Part shown: piece after piece, positions 36,120 through 43,392 of the stretch
Numbering within the stretch: position 1 is the stretch's first letter
Layout: each line of letters opens with the position of its first letter
Position numbers and translations under genes: made by a program
NCBI GenBank assembly: GCA_030693515.1
Contig: JAUYAK010000029.1
Span: 1 to 64,000 of the forward strand
Direction: 5' to 3'
From: Opitutaceae bacterium
GTDB taxonomy: Bacteria; Verrucomicrobiota; Verrucomicrobiia; Opitutales; Opitutaceae
DNA: 64,000 nucleotides
The notes under the pieces: generated by a model
What the model saw: only the letters and a program-made list of their open reading frames with translations
Database searches by the model: none
Told to the model about the DNA's origin: nothing

Positions 36120-38060
36120 CTATTGTGGCACCACCACGTCCCGCACCGCCCGCTCCTCACTCGGCCGCGCCGCCAGCGCCTTCAGCTCCACCGCATCGGG
36201 CAAATCCCGGCCCGCTTTCACGGTGTAGGTGCCGGGGCGATAGACGCGGGGGCGGAAGCGTTCACCCTGCACCCGGACGGTGTAGAGGATTTCGCCGGTG
36301 GCTTCCTCGATCACTTGCACGACGGGATTCGGCGCACCCTTGAAGTTCAGCTCGGGCAAATGGCCCGCGATCGCACGGCCGTCGTTGGCATCCATGGCGA
36401 CGGTGATCGGCCAGCCGGGGAATTGTGCGTGCTTGCCATCGGCGCCGGGAAAACGCGGCCAGCATTCGAAGGTGATCTGGCGCGATTGTTTGTTGAAACG
36501 CACGAGGCCGTAGCCGTCGGCACGCTGGCGCTCGTCGGCGATGTCGGGCGGATTGGCGTAGGCGAGCATCGTGATCTTGTTGCCGAGGCCGTCGAGGTAG
36601 TCGCCGGTCCAGGGGAGCGGGCTGCCGGGCACGGGGCGCGCGCCGGCCTTCTCGTCGAGCGGGTGCCACCAGCGGCCGTAGATGGTGTTCACGATCGCGG
36701 GATTGGTGAAGGAGAACGGGCCGTCACGATAGGCCCCGATGCCGTGCTGCACGACGACCGCGAGGTGCTGGTCGCCGCAGAGATGCACGGCCCAGGCGCG
36801 GCGGATCTCCTCGAGCGCGCGGTTGCGGCCGGTCTGGGGCCAGCCGTTGCAATCGAGATCGGCGAGCAGACGGTTGGTGCGCTGGCCGTGGAGGTGGACC
36901 GCGCCGGCAAACGCGGTCTGCGAGAGCACGGCCTTCATCTCGGCGCCGGTCCAATCCTGCGTCCACGCACGGAGGAAGCGCATTTGCCGTTCGCCGAGGA
37001 GTTCGAGGCCGGGGAGGTCGATGCTCTCGGGATTGAAGTCGGGTTGGTTGTAGTGATCGGGGCGCGGGCCGGCCTGCGGGATTTTGCCCTGCGGGCCGGT
37101 CTTGAACTTGCGATCCTCGAGGATCGCAAAGTCCATGCCGCCGACGCGCAGGCGGGTGAAGTAAACCGTGATGCCGCGCTCGACCGGCGCGGGATCGACG
37201 GGGTCGGGGAGGTGCCAGGATTGCTGGCGCTGGACCATGTTCACGTAGTCCACGGGGTAAATGTAGCCGCCGTCGGAAGCGTCGCCGCGGTTGGATTTTT
37301 TCCCGTTCTCGCCCCAGACGTTGCCGTGGCCCACGTCGTGATCGTCGGGGATCGAGATGGTCGGCCGGTCGCGCATGACATCGCGAAACTGGAGGCCGAA
37401 CTCGATCCACCCGGAGGTGTGCTCGGTGTGGCGGTAAGTCTGATCGCCGGCGAAAAACAGCAGGTCCGGATTCTGCGCCCGCAAGTGATCGATGATCTCG
37501 GGGCGCGCGCCGGTGGTGCGCGATGAGTTGCAGGAGAGGCTGGCGACGACGATTTCGTTTCTGTCGCGCGGATCGCGGCGGACGAGGCCTTCGAAGACGG
37601 CGGCCGCGCCGTGGCGGACGCGATAAGGGGCGTCCACCGAACCGTCCCAGCGCTCGACGCGGAAATGGGCGCTCCACCCGGGATACACGACCGGCGTGCG
37701 GGCGATTTCCTGCCAGCGGCCGCCGCGCTGGATCTCAAGGCGGGCTTCGCGCGGCTCGCCGGGTTTGAGGGGGTAGAGCTGGGCCGTGAGCTTGAGCACG
37801 CCCCGGTCCTGCGTGTAGAGCGCAAAGGCCACGACTTGATCGCGCGGCACGTCCATCGGAGGGAGCGCGGGCTGGCCACCCTGTTTCTTTTTGGATTCGG
37901 CCTTCGCGTTGGCGGCGGCGGTGGGCTTGGCCCACCACTCGCCGGTGGCACGACCGTCGAGGGTCGGGTAGTCGGGACCGAAAGGCTGCGGGTTCTCTGC
38001 GGCGGCGAGGCGGGCGGCGGCGAGCAGGAGGAGGACCGGAAGGGCGAGGCGGGGCTTCAT
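36120..38060 (-). CDS. exported PhoD-like alkaline phosphatase/phosphodiesterase
   Basis: The 646-residue protein has a signal peptide (MKPRLALPVLLLLAAARLAAA) and a PhoD-type metallophosphatase domain. Seen are VASLSCNSSRTTGARPEI, FFAGDQTYRHTEH (with the GDxxY metal motif), SIPDDHDVGHGN (the DDHDxGxxN block), LRVGGMDFAILEDRKFK and LCGDQHLAVVVQHGIG (the second GDxH). These cover the metal ligands of PhoD. It is preceded by an unusual N-terminal region of about 190 residues with a beta-sandwich look. Likely substrates are phosphate esters or nucleic-acid or lipid phosphodiesters outside the inner membrane. It lies ten bases from the MltR-like gene. Confidence 0.86.
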   Translation of the reverse strand: MKPRLALPVLLLLAAARLAAAENPQPFGPDYPTLDGRATGEWWAKPTAAANAKAESKKKQGGQPALPPMDVPRDQVVAFALYTQDRGVLKLTAQLYPLKPGEPREARLEIQRGGRWQEIARTPVVYPGWSAHFRVERWDGSVDAPYRVRHGAAAVFEGLVRRDPRDRNEIVVASLSCNSSRTTGARPEIIDHLRAQNPDLLFFAGDQTYRHTEHTSGWIEFGLQFRDVMRDRPTISIPDDHDVGHGNVWGENGKKSNRGDASDGGYIYPVDYVNMVQRQQSWHLPDPVDPAPVERGITVYFTRLRVGGMDFAILEDRKFKTGPQGKIPQAGPRPDHYNQPDFNPESIDLPGLELLGERQMRFLRAWTQDWTGAEMKAVLSQTAFAGAVHLHGQRTNRLLADLDCNGWPQTGRNRALEEIRRAWAVHLCGDQHLAVVVQHGIGAYRDGPFSFTNPAIVNTIYGRWWHPLDEKAGARPVPGSPLPWTGDYLDGLGNKITMLAYANPPDIADERQRADGYGLVRFNKQSRQITFECWPRFPGADGKHAQFPGWPITVAMDANDGRAIAGHLPELNFKGAPNPVVQVIEEATGEILYTVRVQGERFRPRVYRPGTYTVKAGRDLPDAVELKALAARPSEERAVRDVVVPQ

Positions 38061-38112
38061 GGGTGGGCGACGTTCGGGGAATCGCCGGCCGCGGGCAAGC
38101 CGAGTGATCGGG

Positions 38113-38186
38113 GTAGGGCGAGTCTGCGACCCGCCCCCGGTGCGAACACTCAGCGGGCAAAAAGGCGGGGCCCTGACCCGCCCGCT
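38113..38186. repeat. GTAG-headed palindrome pair between divergent genes
   Basis: The left unit is GTAG (38113-38116) with the imperfect hairpin GGCGAGTC-TGC-GACCCGCC ending at 38134. The right unit is AGCGGGC (38152-38158) with GCCCGCT (38180-38186), enclosing GGCGGG...CCCGCC. It lies between the PhoD-like gene and the methyltransferase gene and is the most degraded member of the family in this window. Confidence 0.55.
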
Positions 38187-38250
38187 GGCAAGCCGCGCGA
38201 TGGACAACCCGCGGATTGCGGTTACTCCTGCGGGACTCCTCCCTCTTCCC

Positions 38251-38994
38251 ATGCGTGCGATAACTTTGGCAGTGCGGCTTTCATTTGTATTGGGCGTCGG
38301 CCTCGTGGCCATTCGTGCGGCCGACGATGATCGCCCGCCCGAGGCGCGCTACGACACGAGCGGCAAGGCGACCCGCGACGGCATCGGGAAAAGATATTTC
38401 GGCCGCGAGATCGCGCACTTCATGGGGCACCAAGGCGCGGGCTGGCTGGAGCGGCCCGAGCGCGAGCAGGAGGAGCGCACAGACTTGCTGCTCAAGGAAC
38501 TCGCGCTCCGGCCCGGCGAGCACGTGGCCGACATCGGCGCGGGCAGCGGTTATTTTTCGTGGCGCATGGCGAAAATCGTGGGCGAGACGGGCCGCGTCTA
38601 TGCGACCGACATCCAGCAGGAGATGCTCGACATCCTGATGCGCCAGATGCGCAAGCACGGCGCGGATAAAATCGTGCAGCCCATCCTCGGCACGGTGCAG
38701 GACAGCGGCCTGCCGGCGGCGTCGGTGGACACGATCATTCTCGTCGATGTCTACCACGAGCTGGATTTCCCCTATGAGATGACGCGCTCGATGATCGCCG
38801 CGCTGAAGCCGGGCGGGCGGCTCGTGCTGGTCGAATATCGCGGCGAGGATCCCGCGGTGCCGATCAAACCGCTGCACAAGATGACCGCCGCGCAGGTGAA
38901 AAAGGAGCTGGCCGTGCAGCCCGTGACTTTCGAACGCAACATCGCGACCCTGCCGCGGCAGCACATCTTGATCTTCCGGAAAAACGCGCCGTGA
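38251..38994 (+). CDS. class I SAM-dependent methyltransferase with an N-terminal signal sequence
   Basis: The 247 residues include the AdoMet-binding motif VADIGAGSGYFSWRMA (about 88-103), the acidic residue after the second strand (YATDIQQEM) and the later LVDVYHELDFP and LKPGGRLVLVEY motifs. Before it is a signal-peptide-like stretch (MRAITLAVRLSFVLGVGLVAIRA) followed by an acidic linker. The methylated substrate cannot be inferred. Its stop overlaps the next gene (GTGA), so the two are translationally coupled. An exported SAM enzyme is odd because SAM is cytoplasmic; the leader could instead be an uncleaved anchor leaving the enzyme inside. The start at 38251 is well separated from the palindrome. 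Confidence 0.85.
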   Translation: MRAITLAVRLSFVLGVGLVAIRAADDDRPPEARYDTSGKATRDGIGKRYFGREIAHFMGHQGAGWLERPEREQEERTDLLLKELALRPGEHVADIGAGSGYFSWRMAKIVGETGRVYATDIQQEMLDILMRQMRKHGADKIVQPILGTVQDSGLPAASVDTIILVDVYHELDFPYEMTRSMIAALKPGGRLVLVEYRGEDPAVPIKPLHKMTAAQVKKELAVQPVTFERNIATLPRQHILIFRKNAP

Positions 38995-40214
38995 GCGCGC
39001 CGGCGCCGAACATCCTCTGGATTGTCACTACGCAGTGGCGGGCCCAGGCGACCGGCTATGCCGGCGATCCCAAGGCGCGCACGCCGGTGCTCGACGCACT
39101 CGCTGCGGAGAGCGTGAACTACACGCAGGCGGTGACGCCGCATCCGTTCGGCCCATTTGCCCGCGCGGCGCTGCTGACGGGCGTGCCCTCGCCCGAGAAC
39201 GGTGTGCGCGACTACTTCGACATGTTGCCACGGGGTTCGCGCACCATCGCCCACGAGATGCGCGCGCGCGGCTACGCGACAGCATTCTTCGGCAAGTGGG
39301 GCGTGGGCCGCCGCGACCCGCGCGTGCCGCTTGTGGGCGAGGAGGCGGCGAAAGTGATCGTGCCGGAGGGCGAGCGTGGCGGGTTTGAGTTTTTCGCGGG
39401 CTTCGAGGGAGGTTTTCAATTTAACGATCCATGGCTGCACGGGACGCGCCTGCCCACGCCGGCGAAATTTACCGGCTATCAAGCCGACGTTCTGGCGCAG
39501 CAGGCCGAGGGCTGGTGGCTCGGCGGCGGCGGCGATCCGCGGCCTTGGTTTTGCGTGGTCAGCATCGAGTCACCGCACCCGCCGTATGCGGCTCCGGCTG
39601 GTCCACTTGAACCCGGCAATCCCGATGGGATCATTCTGCCTGCAAACGTCCCTAGCGGCGGAGTCATCGAGGCGAGGACGAGACAAGAACTTGCCGGCTA
39701 CTATTCGCACATTGAGGCAACGGATTGGAGTGTGGGCTTGCTGCTTAGTAATCTGCGCTGCGAGCGGGATCGCGATAACACCATCGTCGTCTTCACGAGC
39801 GTTCACGGCGACATGCACGGGGCCCACGGGTTGTTTCGCAAAGGCTGGCCGCACGAGGAGAGCGTCCGTGTGCCCCTCCTCATCCGCTCGCCCGGCGAGC
39901 CGCCGCGGCGCGCCGATGCGCCCGTGTCGCTCCTCGATTTGCCCGAGCTCACGCTCGCCCGCATCGAAAATCGAAAATCAAAAATCGAAAATGCGAGCGC
40001 CGCCCGCATCTCCATGCCCGCGGTCGTTGCGCTGCCCGATCAATGCGACCGCGTGTGGCGCGGGGTGCGCACGCCGACGCGCAAACTCGTGCTCAACGCC
40101 GACGGCTCGCCGTGGCTGTTCTTCGATCTCGCAAATGATCCGGGCGAGCGGGTGAACCTCGCGGCCGATCCGGCGCGCGCCGCGGAGATCGCGGCACTGC
40201 GGACGCGGGTGTGA
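38991..40214 (+). CDS. sulfatase-fold protein lacking the catalytic residues
   Basis: The 407 residues align throughout with type I sulfatases: PNILWIVTTQWRAQATGYAGDP, RTPVLDALAAESVNYTQA, RAALLTGVPSPENGV, HGLFRKGWPHEESVRVPLLIR. The key residues have changed. The metal Asp of 'MTDQ' is Thr (TTQW), the formylglycine site 'CxPSR' is GPFAR, 'GKWHLG' is GKWGVG, and the metal pair of 'SDHGD' is SVHGD. It therefore probably cannot hydrolyse sulfate esters and may bind a ligand instead. GTG at 38991 overlaps the methyltransferase stop by four bases. There is no signal peptide. An AAAATCG repeat is encoded in frame near residues 325-334. Confidence 0.85.
   Translation: MSAPAPNILWIVTTQWRAQATGYAGDPKARTPVLDALAAESVNYTQAVTPHPFGPFARAALLTGVPSPENGVRDYFDMLPRGSRTIAHEMRARGYATAFFGKWGVGRRDPRVPLVGEEAAKVIVPEGERGGFEFFAGFEGGFQFNDPWLHGTRLPTPAKFTGYQADVLAQQAEGWWLGGGGDPRPWFCVVSIESPHPPYAAPAGPLEPGNPDGIILPANVPSGGVIEARTRQELAGYYSHIEATDWSVGLLLSNLRCERDRDNTIVVFTSVHGDMHGAHGLFRKGWPHEESVRVPLLIRSPGEPPRRADAPVSLLDLPELTLARIENRKSKIENASAARISMPAVVALPDQCDRVWRGVRTPTRKLVLNADGSPWLFFDLANDPGERVNLAADPARAAEIAALRTRV
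39964..39991. repeat. AAAATCG-type repeat inside the sulfatase-like gene
   Basis: Four copies of a TCGAAAA/TCAAAAA unit lie in a row inside the coding sequence and translate in frame as IENRKSKIEN. The same unit forms the repeat at 6731-6812. The low-GC run sits in an otherwise GC-rich gene. Confidence 0.7.
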
Positions 40215-40853
40215 CTATTTCCGTTCGACGCCAGCGGCAACGCGTTCGCTGGTCGCCCGACGTGCGAGATGCGCCACGGTGAGTTCGCGGGGAAACAGCA
40301 GCGTGAGCAGCCAAGGAGCCGTGAAGGCGGCCGCGGCGGCGAGGCCCGCCAGGTCGAGCTCGGCACCCGTTACGACGAGACCCACACCCACGGTGGTCGC
40401 GCCCAGCACCGGGAAAAACAGGGCCGGAGCCCGCACGCCGAGCGCAAACACGATGGCGAGCAGCACGGAGAAGAACCCCGTCTCGACCGGCAGGAATCCC
40501 AGCGCGCTGCCGGCCGTATAGGCAAACGGCGCGCAGGCCGCGTGGCGTTCCTTGCACACAAAAGTCTGCAGCAGCGCGCCGAATCCGAGGACAGCGCCCT
40601 GCACGAGCGTCGGGCTGTGCGCCGCGAAACCCGTCGCCTCTGGTCCGCTGGCGATGCCCGCCGCGAGATACCACGCGCCGAGCGTGGCGCGCAAAAAGTC
40701 GATGGCGTGAAAACCGTGGCCCAATGTGCGCGGCCAATAGCCGGACCAGTCGCTGCCGAGCGCGCGGTGGCGGGTGCGCGCCCCGTGGAAAAGCCCGAGG
40801 GGCGTGAGCAGAAGGGCGAGCGCGGCGGCGAAAAGCGGCCAGTCGATCAGCAT
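40215..40853 (-). CDS. integral membrane protein of unknown function
   Basis: The 212-residue protein starts MLIDWPLFAAALALLLTPLG and has about six membrane segments: residues 5-24, TLGAWYLAAGIASG, VQGAVLGFGALLQTF, GFFSVLLAIVFALGV, APALFFPVLGATTVGVGLVV and LAGLAAAAAFTAPWLLTLLF. A cluster with two cysteines (FVCKERHAACAPF) lies between helices. No family was recognised. It starts 22 bases after the hybrid kinase stop on the same strand, so it may be co-transcribed with the kinase and could be its sensing partner or a transport protein. It converges on the sulfatase-like gene with no gap. Confidence 0.72.
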   Translation of the reverse strand: MLIDWPLFAAALALLLTPLGLFHGARTRHRALGSDWSGYWPRTLGHGFHAIDFLRATLGAWYLAAGIASGPEATGFAAHSPTLVQGAVLGFGALLQTFVCKERHAACAPFAYTAGSALGFLPVETGFFSVLLAIVFALGVRAPALFFPVLGATTVGVGLVVTGAELDLAGLAAAAAFTAPWLLTLLFPRELTVAHLARRATSERVAAGVERK

Positions 40854-40875
40854 GGGCGGCGCGGCGGCGGTGGGC

Positions 40876-43320
40876 TCACGCCTCCGGACGGCGGGCGGGC
40901 GTCGTCGTCGCGTGCGGCCCAAACAGCCGCCGGATCGAATCGGTGATTTCCTGGATCTTCACGGGCTTGGAAATGTAGTCGTCCATCCCCGCGGCCAGAC
41001 ACATCTCGCGGTCGCCCTGCATGGCGTTGGCGGTGAGCGCGACGATGCGGGGCTGGCGGTTGGCGGGGAGCCGCGCACGGATCTGGCGGGTGGCCTCGAT
41101 GCCGTCCATCTCGGGCATCTGCAGATCCATCAGCACGAGATCGTAGAACCGGTGTTCGAGTGTGTGCACCGCCTCGAGACCGTTGGAGACAGAGTTGGCG
41201 CGGTAGCCCATGCGCTCCAGGAACCGCAGCGCGACCCGCTGGTTCACCGAGTTGTCCTCGGCCAGGAGAATTTCGAGCGGGATTTCGATCCCGAGCGGCT
41301 GTTCCTCCCCGGCGGTCAGTTCCGTTGCGATGGTCGCGGCCGGGCGGAAGAGCCGGGCGACGCACTGGGCAAACGCCGCGTGGCGGATCGGTTTGGTCGT
41401 CGCGGCAAAGGCCTGTCCGTTGCGCGGCGCGGAGGGAGCCGGGGTGCCCAACGCGTGCAGCGCGATGCATGGGCACGGGATGGACCCGGCCGCGGCGAGC
41501 ACGGCGGCGCCGTCTTCGCCCGCCGCGTCGGTGACGATCAGCAGCGGCGGATGCGCAAGCCTGGACGTGGCCGCGACGGCGGTCGCGGCGTCGGCCACGA
41601 CCATGCAGGCCACGCCCCACTTCTCAAAGGTCGCGTGCAGACGCGCGGCGGTCACCGGGTTGTCCTCGATGCAGAGTGCGATGCGTCCGCGATGGGCGGC
41701 CGGCACCGGCGGCGGTTCGAGGGTTTCGGCTTCGGGGGCGGCGCGTGTGCCGATGGTGAAGATGAACGACGAGCCGTGTCCCACGCGGCTTTCGACGCGG
41801 ATGCGGCCGCCCATCAGCTCGCAAAGGCGGTGCGAGATGGCGAGGCCGAGGCCGGTGCCGCCGTATTTGCGCGTGGTCGAGGAGTCGACCTGGCTGAAGG
41901 CGCGGAACAGCCGGTCGATGCGGTCGGCGGGGATGCCGATGCCGGTGTCGCGCACGGTGAACTCGATCACCGTGTCGGCCGGGAAGGGCGTGGCACTGCG
42001 CGCGAAGCCCGGGGTCTCGGCCCCCGGCGCGGCGCGGCGCACTTCCACGGAAATGCTGCCGTGCGGCGTGAACTTCACGGCGTTGTTGACGAGGTTCACG
42101 ATCACCTGGCGCACCCGCGTGACGTCGCCCACGATCCACGGCGGCACCTCGGGGGCGATGAGGTAGCCGAGCTCGATTTTTTTCGCCGCCGCCTGCAAGG
42201 CGAAGAGGTCGAGCGCTTCCTCGATGCAGACGGCGAGTTCAAAAGGTGTGCGCTCGAGATCCATCTTGCCCGACTCGATTTTAGAGAAGTCGAGGATGTC
42301 GTTGATGATCGTGAGCAGGGCCTCGCCGGAGGTGCGCACGGTGTTCACGAAGTCGCGCTGCTCCTCGTTCAGCGGGGTCTCGAGGAGGAGGCTGGTCATG
42401 CCGATCACGCCGTTCATGGGCGTGCGGATTTCGTGGGACATCGAGGCGAGGAACTCGCTCTTGGCGCGCGAGGCCTCGTCGGCCTCGGCCTTCGCGCGGC
42501 GCAGCTGTTGCTCGGTGTCCACCCGGGCCGTGATGTCGGTGCCGACCGTGATGAAGTTCTCGATCTCGCCGGCGGCGTTGCGCACGGGCTGGATCTCGAT
42601 GTGCAGATGGTAGCGGTGGCCGGAGAGGGCGTAGTGGACGGCGTCGGTGCTGATGCCCTGGCCGCGCGCGATGGCGGCGCGAATCCGGGCGACGGTCTTT
42701 GAGTCGGTCTCAGGACCGGCCATGAAATCGGTTTGGTGCTGGCCGATCACTTCTTCGAGCGGGCGCTCGACGAGGCGGCAGAAGGCCTCGTTGGCCCACT
42801 CGATGCGGCCGTCCGGCTGGCTGATGAGCACGGGGTTGTCGGTCTTGGCGGCGACGAGCGAGAGCTTGTGGGCGTCGGCTTGGCTTTCGCGCAGTGCTTC
42901 CTCGGCGGTGCGGCGCGCGGTCACATCCTGCACGGTGCCCAGGATCTGGCCGGCGGAGCGGTCGGTGGCGTGGGGGACAAACTTGGTCCGCGCGCAGAGC
43001 CAGCGCCACTGGTCGTCGCGCGTGCGCACGCGATACTCGGATTCGACGAGCGGAGTGGCGCCGGCAAGCTGCGTGTCGATCGCGCGCTGGTAGGCCGCAA
43101 GATCATCGGGGTGGATCAGTGAACGCCACGCCGCGACGGTCGCGGGTTGGCTTGCTGGCTCGTAGCCGAGCAACCGCCAGAGGCCGTCACTGTGATAGGC
43201 TGCGCCTGTGCCGAGATTCCACTCGACGATGCCAACCTGGGAAAATTCGAGGGCGAGGCGCAGACGCTCCTCCGAGTCATGGAGACCCTGGCGAGGTGTC
43301 GTCGGTCGCGGTGCGTTCAT
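40876..43320 (-). CDS. hybrid histidine kinase with two PAS domains and two receiver domains
   Basis: The 814-residue protein has PAS1 (about 20-145), PAS2 (about 150-270), a HisKA dimerisation domain with the phospho-His in FLASMSHEIRTPMNGVIG, a HATPase domain (N-box LVNNAVKFTPHG, G1 DTGIGIP, G2 YGGTGLGLAIS), and two receiver domains. The last receiver is standard (AEDNSVNQ, phospho-Asp in LVLMDLQMPEMDG, and KPVK). The first keeps CIEDNP, an Asp in LLIVTD and TKPI but has His where the switch Thr/Ser should be (IALHA). No membrane helices are seen, so it is cytoplasmic. It lies in an operon with the membrane protein and no DNA-binding response regulator. Confidence 0.92.
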   Translation of the reverse strand: MNAPRPTTPRQGLHDSEERLRLALEFSQVGIVEWNLGTGAAYHSDGLWRLLGYEPASQPATVAAWRSLIHPDDLAAYQRAIDTQLAGATPLVESEYRVRTRDDQWRWLCARTKFVPHATDRSAGQILGTVQDVTARRTAEEALRESQADAHKLSLVAAKTDNPVLISQPDGRIEWANEAFCRLVERPLEEVIGQHQTDFMAGPETDSKTVARIRAAIARGQGISTDAVHYALSGHRYHLHIEIQPVRNAAGEIENFITVGTDITARVDTEQQLRRAKAEADEASRAKSEFLASMSHEIRTPMNGVIGMTSLLLETPLNEEQRDFVNTVRTSGEALLTIINDILDFSKIESGKMDLERTPFELAVCIEEALDLFALQAAAKKIELGYLIAPEVPPWIVGDVTRVRQVIVNLVNNAVKFTPHGSISVEVRRAAPGAETPGFARSATPFPADTVIEFTVRDTGIGIPADRIDRLFRAFSQVDSSTTRKYGGTGLGLAISHRLCELMGGRIRVESRVGHGSSFIFTIGTRAAPEAETLEPPPVPAAHRGRIALCIEDNPVTAARLHATFEKWGVACMVVADAATAVAATSRLAHPPLLIVTDAAGEDGAAVLAAAGSIPCPCIALHALGTPAPSAPRNGQAFAATTKPIRHAAFAQCVARLFRPAATIATELTAGEEQPLGIEIPLEILLAEDNSVNQRVALRFLERMGYRANSVSNGLEAVHTLEHRFYDLVLMDLQMPEMDGIEATRQIRARLPANRQPRIVALTANAMQGDREMCLAAGMDDYISKPVKIQEITDSIRRLFGPHATTTPARRPEA

Positions 43321-43392
43321 CAACGAGGAAGTGATGCGACGATGCGGGACGCGGCGCGCGGTGCAACGTGTTTCCCGTCGGGACCGTCGGGT

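Noticed and set aside
40774..42702. 642-residue plus-strand open frame opposite the hybrid kinase
   Set aside because: No recognisable domain, and the kinase frame carries every conserved motif.
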